DNA of 64,000 bases from Ancylobacter amanitiformis (GTDB taxonomy: Bacteria > Pseudomonadota > Alphaproteobacteria > Rhizobiales > Xanthobacteraceae). A program made the position numbers and the translations under genes. A model generated the notes under the pieces. The model saw only the letters and a list, made by a program, of their open reading frames with translations, made no database searches and was not told the DNA's origin. Where the stretch lies: assembly GCF_030814815.1 (NCBI RefSeq), contig NZ_JAUSVR010000004.1, positions 62,001 through 126,000 of the forward strand, read 5' to 3'. Below are positions 18,725-27,501 of this stretch, piece after piece; position 1 is the first letter of the stretch; every line of letters begins with the position of its first letter.

Positions 18725-19657
18725 CTAGAGATGGCTGACGATGGCGATCACCACCGGCATGGTGAGCGCGGCGAGCAGGGTCTGCACGGTGAGCATTTCG
18801 GCCAGCAGCGGTGCGTCGCCGCCCATCTGGCGGGCGAGCACATAGCCGTTCGGCGCCGAGGGCACGGAAGCCCCGACGGCGACGATCATCAGGTCGACCT
18901 CCTTCAGCCCGAGCGCGAAGCCGATCGCCACCGCCACCGCCGGAAGGGCGATGAGCTTGACAAGGCAGGTGAACCAGGTGGCCGGGCGCGGGCGCCGCAG
19001 GTCGCCCAGCCGCAGCCCCGCGCCCACCACCAGCAGCCCGAGCGCCAGCGAGGCGCGCCCGAGAATGTCGCCGAACGTGACGATCACCGGCGGGATGGGC
19101 ACGGCCAGGGCGTTGATCGCCGCGCCGATGGCGCAGGACCAGATGAAGGGGTTGCGCGCCAGCTGCAGCAGCAGGTTGCGGGTCCCGGCCACGCTGTTCT
19201 CGCCATGGCGGGCCAGCACCAGCACGCTCATGGCATTGAGCGAGGGAATCAGCACCGCCAGCCCGACCGCCGCGACGGCGAGCCCCGCCGGCCCCGCCAG
19301 CGTGCCGGAGACGGCGAGCGCGATATAGGTATTCCAGCGCAGCGCGCCCTGGAACAGCGACGTGTAGCCCGGCCCCGTCAAACCCAGCCCGCGCGTGAGC
19401 GGCCGACGCAGGAGGCTCACCACGAGGCCGAGCAGGCCGACCGAGCCGAGCAGGGCGATCGACACTTCCAGCACCGCGACATTGCCGAGGCTCGCCCGCG
19501 AGATGCTGACGATGAGCAGCGCCGGGAACAGCACGTAATAGGTCAGCCGCTCCAGCGCGATCCAGTGCGAGGCTTCGGGCAGCAGCCCGCGCTTGAGCGC
19601 CGCGCCGAGCGCGATGATGAGGAACACCGGAACCAGCGCGCCGAGCACCGCCGCCAT
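18725..19657 (-). CDS. AEC family transporter (auxin efflux carrier/malonate type)
   Basis: A 310-residue inner-membrane protein with about ten hydrophobic spans in two inverted halves, the AEC family layout. It begins MAAVLGALVPVFLIIALGAA; the first half contains LIVSISRASLGNV and the second half LGLLVVGAGLRLGDLR and APNGYVLARQMGGD, matching conserved family positions. Family members export auxin-like or dicarboxylic acids; the substrate is unknown. Its start is 16 bp downstream of the ruvX stop, so they may share a transcript. Confidence 0.88.
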   Translation of the reverse strand: MAAVLGALVPVFLIIALGAALKRGLLPEASHWIALERLTYYVLFPALLIVSISRASLGNVAVLEVSIALLGSVGLLGLVVSLLRRPLTRGLGLTGPGYTSLFQGALRWNTYIALAVSGTLAGPAGLAVAAVGLAVLIPSLNAMSVLVLARHGENSVAGTRNLLLQLARNPFIWSCAIGAAINALAVPIPPVIVTFGDILGRASLALGLLVVGAGLRLGDLRRPRPATWFTCLVKLIALPAVAVAIGFALGLKEVDLMIVAVGASVPSAPNGYVLARQMGGDAPLLAEMLTVQTLLAALTMPVVIAIVSHL

Positions 19658-19673
19658 GTCGAGTTCTCCGTGG

Positions 19674-20156
19674 TCAGCCTTGCCCGGCGATGTGGCGCAG
19701 CCGGTCCAGTGCGCCCTGCAGGATGAAGGTCGCGGCCTGCTGGTCCACCACCTCCGCCCGGCGCGCGCGGCTCATGTCGGTGGCGATCATGTCCCGCTCC
19801 ACGGCGGCGGTGGAGAGCCGCTCGTCCCACAGGATGATCGGCAGTTCGGTCAGCCGCGCGAAATTGCGGGCGAAGGCGCGCGAGGACTGCGCGCGCGGCC
19901 CCTCGCTGCCATCCATGTTGACGGGCAGGCCGATGACGAAGCCGGCCGCCCCCCGCGCCGCGCCCAGCGCGAGAATGCGCGCGGCATCGGGGGTGAACTG
20001 CTTGCGGGTGATGGTTTCCACCGGCGCGGCGAGGCGGCGCTCGGGATCGCAGCTGGCCACGCCGATGGTCTTGGTGCCGAGGTCGAGCCCGATCAGTCCT
20101 CCTCGCGGGGGCAGGAGAGGGGCGGCCTCGGTGACGGAAAGGATGGGGGCTAGCAT
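19674..20156 (-). CDS. ruvX: Holliday junction resolvase-like protein RuvX/YqgF
   Basis: 160 residues from ATG 20156 ([11 protein letters not shown]); the frame extends further upstream but without family similarity. RNase H-like fold: [17 protein letters not shown] at the N-terminus with the catalytic Asp, [17 protein letters not shown] in the middle, [13 protein letters not shown] (catalytic Glu) and [15 protein letters not shown] with the last Asp. In E. coli YqgF is implicated in pre-16S rRNA maturation. Divergent from the UPF0173 hydrolase. Confidence 0.93.
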   Translation of the reverse strand: MLAPILSVTEAAPLLPPRGGLIGLDLGTKTIGVASCDPERRLAAPVETITRKQFTPDAARILALGAARGAAGFVIGLPVNMDGSEGPRAQSSRAFARNFARLTELPIILWDERLSTAAVERDMIATDMSRARRAEVVDQQAATFILQGALDRLRHIAGQG

Positions 20157-20317
20157 GGCGCGAGCGCCTAGCACGCCTGCCGCGGCAAAGCCACTTCTCC
20201 GGCGATTGCGGCGGGCGGGCCGGTGCAACGGGCGGGTCGGCAAGTCGCGCCTTGTGCGGCGAGGGCGGCGCATTATCTTGCGGCCGACTCTCCGCCGACA
20301 CTCGCGAGGAAACGGCA

Positions 20318-21022
20318 ATGAAGATCACGTGGTTCGGGCATGCGGCCTTTCGGCTGGAATTCGCGCAGAAGGTCGTGCTGATCGACCCTTTCCTGACCGG
20401 CAATCCGGCCTTCACCGGCAGCGTTGAGGCGGCGACCGCCGGCGTGACGCATATCCTGCTGACGCATGGCCATGGCGACCATGTCGGCGACACCGTGGCC
20501 ATTGCCGAGCGGACGGGCGCCACCGTGGTGGCCAATGCGGACCTCGCCAGCTGGCTCGGCACGCAGGGCGTCGCCAAGCTGGAAATGATGAACACCGGCG
20601 GCACCATCCATCTCGACGGCTTCGCCGTCAGCATGGTGCGGGCGGATCACTCCTCGGGAATGATCGTCAACGGCGCGTCGGTCTATCTCGGCAATGCCAA
20701 CGGCCTCGTCGTGAAGGCGCCGGGCGAGCCGACCGTGTGGCACATGGGCGATACCGACCTGTTCTCGGACATGGCGCTGATCGCGGAACTGCACAGGCCG
20801 GACGTGGTGATCGTGCCGATCGGCGACCGTTTCACCATGGGGCCGGAATCGGCGGCGCTGGCGGTGACGCGCTATCTCGGCGGGCTCACCATCATCCCCG
20901 CGCATTACGCCACGTTCGGCCTGCTGGAGGCCAATGCCGACCGCTTCACGACGCTGGTGGGCGGCGAGGCGACGGTGGTGGTGCCGGAGAAAAACGTCGC
21001 GACGCCTTTCGCCCGGCTCTGA
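20318..21022 (+). CDS. UPF0173 metal-dependent hydrolase
   Basis: A 234-residue metallo-beta-lactamase-fold protein. From ATG 20318 it starts [14 protein letters not shown]; the zinc motif is [14 protein letters not shown] (HxHxDH), with further ligands in [21 protein letters not shown] and [10 protein letters not shown]. Length and motif spacing match UPF0173 proteins, whose physiological substrate is not established. A GAGGAAACGG ribosome site precedes the start. Confidence 0.92.
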   Translation: MKITWFGHAAFRLEFAQKVVLIDPFLTGNPAFTGSVEAATAGVTHILLTHGHGDHVGDTVAIAERTGATVVANADLASWLGTQGVAKLEMMNTGGTIHLDGFAVSMVRADHSSGMIVNGASVYLGNANGLVVKAPGEPTVWHMGDTDLFSDMALIAELHRPDVVIVPIGDRFTMGPESAALAVTRYLGGLTIIPAHYATFGLLEANADRFTTLVGGEATVVVPEKNVATPFARL

Positions 21023-21142
21023 CCGGCCGGCGGGACGGGGGCGCCGGATCGGGAAGCCGGACGTGTTTTCCCACCCGGTGATGTGCGGCGATCGGGAAAT
21101 GCTCTAACACTCCCGATCGAAGCCGCCGACCTGGAGACCGCC

Positions 21143-21817
21143 ATGGACATCGCGACCGCCCTGCTGGCCTTCGCATTCGCGGCCGCCCTGCTCACCCTCA
21201 CGCCGGGCCTCGATACGGCGCTGGTGCTGCGCACGGCGGCGGTGGAAGGCGGGCAGCCGGCGTTTCGGGCCGGGCTCGGCATCTCCACCGGCTCGGTCCT
21301 GTGGGGGGCGATGGCCGGGCTGGGGCTCGGCGCGGTGCTCGCGGTTTCCGAACTCGCCTACACGATCCTTCAGTTCGCCGGCGCCATCTACCTGTTCTAT
21401 CTCGGTATCGGCCTGCTGGTGAACGCGGTGCGCGGCGGCGCGACCGGCCTTGCCGCCGCCGGGCCAGCCGTACGCGGATCGGGAAACGGGCCGGCCAACG
21501 GGTCGACCAACGGGTCGGCCAACTGGTTCCTGCGCGGGCTGATGACCAATCTGCTCAACCCGAAGGTCGGCGTCTTCTATGTGAGCTTCCTGCCGCAATT
21601 CATGCCGGCGGGCGTCAACGTGCCGCTCATGAGCGTCATCATGGCGTTCATCCATGCGGTGATGGGCATTGCATGGTTTGCCGCGTTGATTCTCGCGACC
21701 CGGCCATTGTCGCGTCTGCTGCGCCGGCCCGGCGTGGTGCGCGGGCTGGATGCGCTGACCGGCGGCATCCTCATCGCCTTCGGCCTGCGGCTGGCGCTGG
21801 AGAAGCGGCTGGGCTGA
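21143..21817 (+). CDS. LysE/RhtB family amino acid exporter
   Basis: A 224-residue inner-membrane protein with six hydrophobic spans. The start at 21143 gives MDIATALLAFAFAAALLTLT followed by PGLDTALVLRTA, the family's conserved PGP/PGL-type loop. The glycine-rich GLGISTGSVLWGAMAGLGL and the GLMTNLLNPKVGVFYVSFLPQF motif are typical of RhtB exporters. A loop between spans 3 and 4 is unusual in carrying GNGPANGSTNGSANW, a short Asn-Gly repeat. Substrates of the family include homoserine, threonine and lysine; none can be assigned here. Confidence 0.9.
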   Translation: MDIATALLAFAFAAALLTLTPGLDTALVLRTAAVEGGQPAFRAGLGISTGSVLWGAMAGLGLGAVLAVSELAYTILQFAGAIYLFYLGIGLLVNAVRGGATGLAAAGPAVRGSGNGPANGSTNGSANWFLRGLMTNLLNPKVGVFYVSFLPQFMPAGVNVPLMSVIMAFIHAVMGIAWFAALILATRPLSRLLRRPGVVRGLDALTGGILIAFGLRLALEKRLG

Positions 21818-21846
21818 ACAGGGGCGTTGGGCCCCATCGCCCGCGC

Positions 21847-22797
21847 TTATTCCGCCGCGTTGGCGTCGGGCTGTTCGAGCCGGGCGGGCTGGGCATCGCC
21901 GCTGAACGCCATGGCTTCGCGCACCGCGATGACCTGCACCGCCAATACCATGGCCACGAAGCTTTCGATGCCCTCGACGAGCGCCGGGGTCGCCATCTGT
22001 CCCCCCGATCGTCCGAGCGGAGCCGAATCGCAGCGCGTCACCAGCCCGGCCGCCGCCGCTTTGACCAGTATGTCGGCGACATGTGAGCGCGAGAGGCCGT
22101 AGGCGCGGGCGAGATGGGCGGCGGTGAGGGCCTCGCCGGTATGAGCGGCCTCGAACAGGGCGAAGGCGATCGCCAGCCCGCCGTCGCGCTCAATGAACGA
22201 TTCCAGGGCGGGCACGTCGTGGACGAGGCGCCAGCCGCGGCGGAAGGGACGCAGCAGCACGGCGACATAGGGCGCGAGGAAGGCCCGCTCCTCCAGCCGG
22301 GCCAGCCCGATGGCGCCCTCGGGGGCAAGGGCGGCAAGAGCGGTCAGCGTGACGCGCCAGCGGTCCCGGTGGAGGTTGAGCAGGCGGTCGGTCACGTTGA
22401 GCCGTCTGCGCCGTCGGTCCGAATCGAGCGCGGGCTCCACCAGTCGGCGCAGGCGGCACAAGGCGAGGACCGCGGCGACCCGTCCCGGGCTGCACAACCC
22501 GAGGCGCACTGCCTCGTCCTTCAGCCGACCCGCCGTCAGGCCCGGTGCGTCCGCCGGTTCGAAATGCATGTCGAGCATGAGCATGGCGAGCGTGATGCGG
22601 GCCCGGTCGTTCAGCAGCCGCGCCAGCAGGAACTGCTCGCGGTAGCCGCTGTCGAGGGCGGCGACGGTCCGGCGCGCGACCTCGGGAAACTGCGCATGCG
22701 CCCGTAGCCGGGCACACTCATCCTGCTGCTCGGGCGGCGTGCTGCCCGGAGCGATCATGATATGTGTTGAACATGACGCCGTGCTGATGGAAATCAT
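21847..22797 (-). CDS. Putative winged-helix regulator, unknown family
   Basis: A 316-residue, Arg/Leu/Ala-rich soluble protein. The C-terminal third carries a helix-turn-helix-like segment (TAAHLARAYGLSRSHVADILV, read as TAAHLARAYGLS and RSHVADILVKA) resembling MarR/winged-helix recognition helices, and an N-terminal helical part (LTAGRLKDEAVRLGLCSPGRV) may be a second wHTH. It is divergent from the Cys-repeat exported protein gene; 106 bp separate the starts. A later start at the second Met (MIAPGSTPPEQQ) is equally plausible. I cannot name the family; regulator is an inference. Confidence 0.6.
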   Translation of the reverse strand: MISISTASCSTHIMIAPGSTPPEQQDECARLRAHAQFPEVARRTVAALDSGYREQFLLARLLNDRARITLAMLMLDMHFEPADAPGLTAGRLKDEAVRLGLCSPGRVAAVLALCRLRRLVEPALDSDRRRRRLNVTDRLLNLHRDRWRVTLTALAALAPEGAIGLARLEERAFLAPYVAVLLRPFRRGWRLVHDVPALESFIERDGGLAIAFALFEAAHTGEALTAAHLARAYGLSRSHVADILVKAAAAGLVTRCDSAPLGRSGGQMATPALVEGIESFVAMVLAVQVIAVREAMAFSGDAQPARLEQPDANAAE

Positions 22798-22903
22798 GGC
22801 TGCACTTTAGGTGAAATGAGACCAAAAATCGACATTGCGCTCGAGCTTCGCCCCCCGAATATGCGCCCACTTGCGGTGCGGAACAGCTGAAGGAAAAGCC
22901 CAG

Positions 22904-23308
22904 ATGACCCTTTCCGACGTCGTTACGGTTCGTCCGGTTCGTGCGGTGCGGTGGCTTGCCGGTGCGCTGCTGCTGACCGCGACGGCTCTGTCTTTCGCCG
23001 AGACGCCCGCCGAGGCGGCGGTGATCTACTGTTCGCGGCCGGGCTACCCGGCAGGCTGCGTGGCGGTGGCCACCCCGGCGCCGGCCGCGCGCGCCGTCGT
23101 CTATTGCACGCGGCCCGGTTTCCCCGTCGGCTGCGTTGCCGGTGCGGGCGCCCCGGCTGCGCGCGCGGCGGTCGCTTGCACGCGGCCGGGATACCCGGCG
23201 GGCTGCGTGGCCGGTCCCGCCGGCGTCAATGCCAATGCCCGCGCCGTGGCCCGGCCGGGTCCCGGCGTGAATGGCGGTGGCCCGGTCAACCGCGCCGGAC
23301 TGCGCTGA
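22904..23308 (+). CDS. Exported protein with three Cys-RPGYPAGC repeats
   Basis: 134 residues from ATG 22904, preceded by AAGGAA. Signal peptide roughly 1-38 (WLAGALLLTATALSFA...AEA). The mature part is three tandem repeats of 24-26 residues, about 40-64, 65-88 and 89-114: each has a Cys, then RPGYPAGCVA or RPGFPVGCVA, then an Ala/Pro linker. Each unit thus holds one closely spaced cysteine pair (C-x9-C), likely one disulfide. The C-terminus is Gly/Pro/Asn rich. It is followed 28 bp later by another small exported protein in the same direction. No function known to me. Confidence 0.7.
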   Translation: MTLSDVVTVRPVRAVRWLAGALLLTATALSFAETPAEAAVIYCSRPGYPAGCVAVATPAPAARAVVYCTRPGFPVGCVAGAGAPAARAAVACTRPGYPAGCVAGPAGVNANARAVARPGPGVNGGGPVNRAGLR

Positions 23309-23336
23309 GTTTTTCGACCCCAAGGGAGTGAACATC

Positions 23337-23642
23337 ATGAACGACATGCATACCCGCCTTGCGCGCCGCGTCCTCGGCGCAACCTGCCTCGCCGTGATGC
23401 TGGCTGCCGGTTCGGCCGCCTACGCCAACCGCGCCGCCGGCGATGCCTGCGCCGCCGCGCTTCCGGCCGATGCCCAGGCCATCTATGCCGCCGCCGTCGG
23501 CCAGGTCGTGGCGGGCGCCGATCCGCGCACCGTCGTCATGGATGTGGTGAAGCCGATGGTCATGTCCGGCCAGATCAGCCGTAGCGCCGCCCGCGACAAC
23601 GCCGAGGCCGCCGCACCGTGCCTGAAGCAGGCCAAGTCCTGA
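23337..23642 (+). CDS. Small exported helical protein, unknown function
   Basis: 101 residues from ATG 23337 with AAGGGAG upstream. A signal peptide spans about residues 1-31 (VLGATCLAVMLAAGSAAYA). The mature part has two cysteines (GDACAAALP and AAAPCLKQAKS), suggesting one disulfide between its ends, and a helical middle (QAIYAAAVGQVVAG, VVMDVVKPMVMSG). Similar short Cys-bracketed periplasmic proteins are common in Bradyrhizobium-like genomes. Same direction and close to the Cys-repeat gene, so probably one operon ended by the hairpin at 23754. Confidence 0.68.
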   Translation: MNDMHTRLARRVLGATCLAVMLAAGSAAYANRAAGDACAAALPADAQAIYAAAVGQVVAGADPRTVVMDVVKPMVMSGQISRSAARDNAEAAAPCLKQAKS

Positions 23643-23753
23643 CAAGGGTGGAGTGCCGAAGCGCGGAGTCCTGAACAAGGGCGACGGCTGAGGCCGGCGA
23701 ATGCGGACGCGGCCCATGTCCGGCTTCGGGCCGGGCCCGGGAGTTGAATGCGG

Positions 23754-23787
23754 CACATGCCGGGGGTGTTGCAGCCCCCGGCATGTG
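23754..23787 (+). terminator. 13-bp hairpin downstream of the small exported protein genes
   Basis: Arms CACATGCCGGGGG and CCCCCGGCATGTG pair perfectly around the 8-nt loop TGTTGCAG. It lies 112 bp after the stop and 105 bp before gatC. Only a weak T content follows (TCATT). Confidence 0.65.
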
Positions 23788-23891
23788 TCATTACGGCCCC
23801 GATCTCCACCGAAGCCCGGCGCGGCGCGTTGCGAGGCGGCGTGTCCGCCTGCTATAGGGCGCGTCTGTTTTCAGTTGAACTGGGATTTCGG

Positions 23892-24179
23892 ATGTCGGTG
23901 GATCAGGCGACGGTCCGGCGTGTGGCGCATCTGGCGCGCATCGCCGTGACGGAGGACGAGGTGGCCCATCTCCAGGGCGAGCTCAACGCCATTCTCGCCT
24001 TCGTGGATGAACTCGGCGAGGTGGACACCACCAATGTCGAGCCGATGACCAGCGTCATTCCCATGCAGCTGCCGCTGCGGGCGGACGTGGTCAATGACGG
24101 CTTCTATCCCGATCGCGTGCTGGCCAACGCTCCGGCGGCCGAAGACGGCTTCTTCGCCGTTCCCAAGGTGGTGGAGTGA
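23892..24179 (+). CDS. gatC: Asp-tRNA(Asn)/Glu-tRNA(Gln) amidotransferase subunit C
   Basis: A 95-residue subunit that stabilises GatA in the GatCAB complex. The start at 23892 gives the family N-terminus [36 protein letters not shown] and NVEPMTSV in the middle and [13 protein letters not shown] at the end are diagnostic. It is followed immediately by gatA. The presence of GatCAB implies that the organism makes Gln-tRNA and/or Asn-tRNA by amidation of mischarged tRNA. Confidence 0.96.
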   Translation: MSVDQATVRRVAHLARIAVTEDEVAHLQGELNAILAFVDELGEVDTTNVEPMTSVIPMQLPLRADVVNDGFYPDRVLANAPAAEDGFFAVPKVVE

Positions 24180-24184
24180 GCGCC

Positions 24185-25666
24185 ATGTCGGATCTGACCC
24201 GTCTCACCGTCACCGCCGCCCGCGAGGGGCTGGCGCAGGGCCACTTCTCCGCCTCCGAACTGACCCGCGCCTATGTCGAGGCGGTCGAGGCCGCCGGCGC
24301 GCTCAACGCCTATGTGCTCGCCACGCCGGAAAAGGCGCTGGACATGGCGCGGGCGAGCGATGAGCGCATCGCCAAGGGCGAGGCCGGCCGGCTGGAGGGC
24401 ATTCCGCTCGGCATCAAGGACATGTTCGCGACGAACGGCGTGCGCACCACGGCCTGCTCGAACATCATCGGCAATTTTGTTCCGCCCTATGAGTCGACCG
24501 TCACCTCGCAGCTGTGGCGCGATGGCGCGGTGCTGCTCGGCAAGCTGAACCAGGACGAGTTCGCCATGGGCTCGTCCAACGAATCGAGCGCCTTCGGCCC
24601 GGTGGTGAACCCGTGGCGGCGTCGCGGATCGACCCAGAACCTCGTGCCCGGCGGCTCTTCCGGCGGCTCGGCGGCGGCGGTGGCGGCGCATATCTGCGCG
24701 GCGGCGGCCGGCACCGACACCGGCGGCTCGATCCGCCAGCCGGCGGCCTTTACCGGCACGGTCGGCATCAAGCCGACCTATGGCCGCTGCTCGCGCTGGG
24801 GCATCATCGCCTATGCCTCCTCGCTCGATCAGGCCGGTGTCATCGCCCGCTCGGTGAACGACGCGGCGCTGCTGCTGGGCTCCATGGCCGGGCACGACCC
24901 CAAGGATTCGACCAGCGCCAACCTCGCCGTGCCCGATTACGAGGCGGCGGTGGGCGCGTCGGTGAAGGGCAAGCGCATCGGTATCCCGAGGGAATACCGC
25001 GTCGAGGGCATGTCGTCCGAGATCGCCAGCCTGTGGGACAAGGGCGCGCAGATGCTGCGCGACGCCGGGGCGGAAGTGGTCGAGATCAGCCTGCCGCACA
25101 CCAAATATGCGCTGCCGGCCTATTACATCGTGGCGCTGGCGGAAGCCTCCTCCAATCTCGCGCGCTATGACGGCGTGCGCTATGGCGAGCGCGTGCCGGG
25201 CCGGGACATTGCCGAGCTGTACGAGAAGACCCGCGCCGCGGGCTTTGGCGCCGAAGTGCGCCGGCGCATCATGATCGGCACCTATGTGCTCTCCGCCGGT
25301 TATTACGATGCCTATTACCTGAAGGCCCAGAAGGTGCGCACGCTGATCAAGCGCGACTTCGAAACGGCGTTCGCCGACGGCATCGACGCCGTGCTCGCCC
25401 CGGCCACGCCCTCGGCCGCCTTCGGCATCGGCGAGAAGTCGGGCGCCGATCCGGTGGAGATGTATCTGCAGGACGTGTTCACCGTGACGCTGAACATGGC
25501 CGGCCTGCCGGGCATCGCCGTGCCGGCGGGGCTTTCCTCGGAAGGCCTGCCGCTCGGCCTGCAGCTGATCGGCCGCCCGTTCGGCGAAGAGGGCCTGTTC
25601 GCGCTGGCGCAGGTGATCGAGGACGCCGCCGGCCGCTTCGACGTGACGGACAAGTGGTGGCGGTGA
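24185..25666 (+). CDS. gatA: Asp-tRNA(Asn)/Glu-tRNA(Gln) amidotransferase subunit A
   Basis: A 493-residue amidase-signature enzyme that releases ammonia from glutamine for tRNA amidation. Catalytic triad visible: Lys about 78 in [10 protein letters not shown], cis-Ser about 158 in [14 protein letters not shown] and nucleophile Ser about 182 in [16 protein letters not shown] 24185 is used; a GTG 9 bp upstream overlaps the gatC stop and is an alternative. The stop codon overlaps the next start by one base (TGATG at 25664-25668), so the chorismate mutase gene is translationally coupled. Confidence 0.96.
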   Translation: MSDLTRLTVTAAREGLAQGHFSASELTRAYVEAVEAAGALNAYVLATPEKALDMARASDERIAKGEAGRLEGIPLGIKDMFATNGVRTTACSNIIGNFVPPYESTVTSQLWRDGAVLLGKLNQDEFAMGSSNESSAFGPVVNPWRRRGSTQNLVPGGSSGGSAAAVAAHICAAAAGTDTGGSIRQPAAFTGTVGIKPTYGRCSRWGIIAYASSLDQAGVIARSVNDAALLLGSMAGHDPKDSTSANLAVPDYEAAVGASVKGKRIGIPREYRVEGMSSEIASLWDKGAQMLRDAGAEVVEISLPHTKYALPAYYIVALAEASSNLARYDGVRYGERVPGRDIAELYEKTRAAGFGAEVRRRIMIGTYVLSAGYYDAYYLKAQKVRTLIKRDFETAFADGIDAVLAPATPSAAFGIGEKSGADPVEMYLQDVFTVTLNMAGLPGIAVPAGLSSEGLPLGLQLIGRPFGEEGLFALAQVIEDAAGRFDVTDKWWR

Positions 25667-25962
25667 TGGCCCGCGTGCTGCCCGATAACGAGCGCTGCCT
25701 CGCCCCCTTCCGGGCGGAGATCGATATCATCGACGCGCAACTGGTGGATCTGCTCGCGCGCCGCTTCGAGGTGGTGAAGCACGTCATCGCCGTGAAGCAG
25801 GCGGAAGGCCTCGCCGCGCTGCTGCCCGAGCGCGTCGAGGACGTGGTCGAGAAGGTGATGGCCACGGCCGAGACCAGGGGTGTGCCGCCCGAGCTGGTGG
25901 AAAAGCTCTGGCGCGTGCTGATCGAATGGGTGATCGCCTACGAGAACGAGCGGCTCGGCTGA
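25666..25962 (+). CDS. Chorismate mutase (AroQ class)
   Basis: A 98-residue all-helical enzyme converting chorismate to prephenate, first step towards Phe/Tyr. The three-helix AroQ pattern is visible: FRAEIDIIDAQLVDLLARRFEVV with the first active-site Arg, then VKHVIAVKQ with the Lys and RVEDVVEKVMATAE, and WRVLIEWVIAYENER at the end. PchB-type isochorismate pyruvate lyase is an alternative within the fold. The gene shares its ATG with the gatA stop, an unexpected coupling of aromatic amino acid synthesis and tRNA amidation genes. Confidence 0.87.
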   Translation: MARVLPDNERCLAPFRAEIDIIDAQLVDLLARRFEVVKHVIAVKQAEGLAALLPERVEDVVEKVMATAETRGVPPELVEKLWRVLIEWVIAYENERLG

Positions 25963-25981
25963 GGTTGCCCCGCCTCCGGCG

Positions 25982-26311
25982 CTAGACGCCGGTCCCGTCC
26001 CGGTCTTGCGCGGTGCGGGCGGCTTCGAGCCGCCCGATGGAATCGTCGAGATAGGCGACTTCCGCCGCCACCTGCCGGCATACCCAGTCCCGGAAAGGCT
26101 CGGCATTGCGGCAGAAGCCGGGGAGCGGCTGCTCCTGTGGAACCTCGCCGAGCCAGGAGCGGCATTCGTCCGCCACGCGGCAGCCGAGGCAGCGCTGGGC
26201 GGCGGCGGCGAGTTCATCGGCCGCCAGCGAAGGCTCCTCCGGCGTCAGGCCGGCATGCTCCATCATGCGGCGGAAAAGAGCCAGACGTTCGTCGATCGTG
26301 TCCACGCGCAT
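25982..26311 (-). CDS. DUF6455 family protein
   Basis: 109 residues from ATG 26311 (MRVDTIDERLALFRRMM). Cysteines cluster in the middle: AAQRCLGCRVADECRSWL, then FCRNAEPF and WVCRQV. The C-x2-C...C...C arrangement, preceded by a helical region, is the DUF6455 pattern, which may bind a metal or Fe-S cluster; no role is known. It lies on the opposite strand between two gat genes, together with the dehydratase gene. Confidence 0.75.
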   Translation of the reverse strand: MRVDTIDERLALFRRMMEHAGLTPEEPSLAADELAAAAQRCLGCRVADECRSWLGEVPQEQPLPGFCRNAEPFRDWVCRQVAAEVAYLDDSIGRLEAARTAQDRDGTGV

Positions 26312-26379
26312 GGGTGCCTCCTGTGCCCGACGCAGAATGGACGGGCACGTCGCCCGCGCCTTGATCTGGCGCAAGCCGG

Positions 26380-27348
26380 CTATGGAGTGGCCTGCCCGTT
26401 CGCCACCCAGTCCCGAAAGACGGCGAGGTCGATATTTCCGCCCGACAGCACGACGCCTACCCGCTTTCCGGAGAGGCGTTGCTTTTCCTGGAGGAGCGCG
26501 GCGAGCGGCGCGGCGCCGGCGCCCTCCGCCAGATTGTGGGTGTCGGTCCAATAGATGCGGATGGCCGCCGCCACCTCGTCATCGTTCACCGTGACCATGC
26601 GCGCCACGCCCGCCCGTATCATGTCGAGGGCTGCCGGGTCGGGAATGCGCACGGCGAGCCCGTCGGCCTTCGTGTCGGCGCTGGTGGTCTCGACCAGCCG
26701 ACCGGCCGCCACCGAGAGCGCGTAGGCCGGCGCATGGGCGCTCTGCACGCCGATGATCTCGGTGCTCAGCCCGAGCAGGTCGCGGGTGCGGATTGCGCCG
26801 CAGATGCCGGAGCCTAGGCCGATGGGCACATAGAGCATGTCGAGCGGCGGCGCGGCGCGGAACAGTTCCAGCGCCCAGGTCGCCACGCCGACAACGAGGT
26901 CGGGATGGAAGGACGGCGCGAAGGCGAGCCCGTCCCGTGCGGCGAGCACCATGGCGTGCTGGCGCGCGGCATCGAAATCCTCGCCATGCTCGATGAGGCG
27001 GGCTCCGAGCGCGACCATCGCCGCGTTCTTCTCCGCGCTGTTGCCGTGTGGCACGACGATGGTGACGGGTATTGCGAAGCGGCGACCGGCGAAGGCCAGG
27101 GACTGCCCATGATTGCCGCGCGTGGCGGAGATGATTCCGTGCGGTGCCCCGCCCTCGCGCGCCAGCCGGGCGAGATGGACCAGCCCGCCGCGCACCTTGA
27201 AGGCGCCGGTCGGCGTGTGGTTCTCGTGCTTCACCCAGACATCCGCGCCGGCGCGCCGGCCCAGCAGCGGCCAGGCATATTGGTTCGTGCCGGGGAAAAC
27301 CTCGTGAACCTGCCGGAGGGCGTCCTCCAGCGCGTCGAGACTGAACAT
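26380..27348 (-). CDS. PLP-dependent threonine dehydratase-like enzyme
   Basis: A 322-residue fold-type II PLP enzyme. The Schiff-base lysine is about residue 51 in PTGAFKVRGG, the substrate loop is SATRGNHGQSLAFAG and the phosphate loop reads PIGLGSGICGA; SGGNIDLAVF near the C-terminus closes the cofactor site. This architecture fits threonine/serine dehydratases and related hydroxyectoine dehydratases (EutB). There is no C-terminal ACT domain, so it is the short catabolic type. It is followed 68 bp later by the DUF6455 gene on the same strand and is divergent from gatB. Confidence 0.86.
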   Translation of the reverse strand: MFSLDALEDALRQVHEVFPGTNQYAWPLLGRRAGADVWVKHENHTPTGAFKVRGGLVHLARLAREGGAPHGIISATRGNHGQSLAFAGRRFAIPVTIVVPHGNSAEKNAAMVALGARLIEHGEDFDAARQHAMVLAARDGLAFAPSFHPDLVVGVATWALELFRAAPPLDMLYVPIGLGSGICGAIRTRDLLGLSTEIIGVQSAHAPAYALSVAAGRLVETTSADTKADGLAVRIPDPAALDMIRAGVARMVTVNDDEVAAAIRIYWTDTHNLAEGAGAAPLAALLQEKQRLSGKRVGVVLSGGNIDLAVFRDWVANGQATP

Positions 27349-27501
27349 GCACGGCTCCTTCGCGGAATTTCACGCATCGCGCCGCGATCGTTACGCCATC
27401 GCGACGCCCCGGCACAGCGCGAAGGGGCGGGGGCGGTTGCGGCTGCGCGGTGCACGGAGTAGGGAAACGGCCGACAAACCGCGTTCTGACGAGGCCGCCC
27501 C

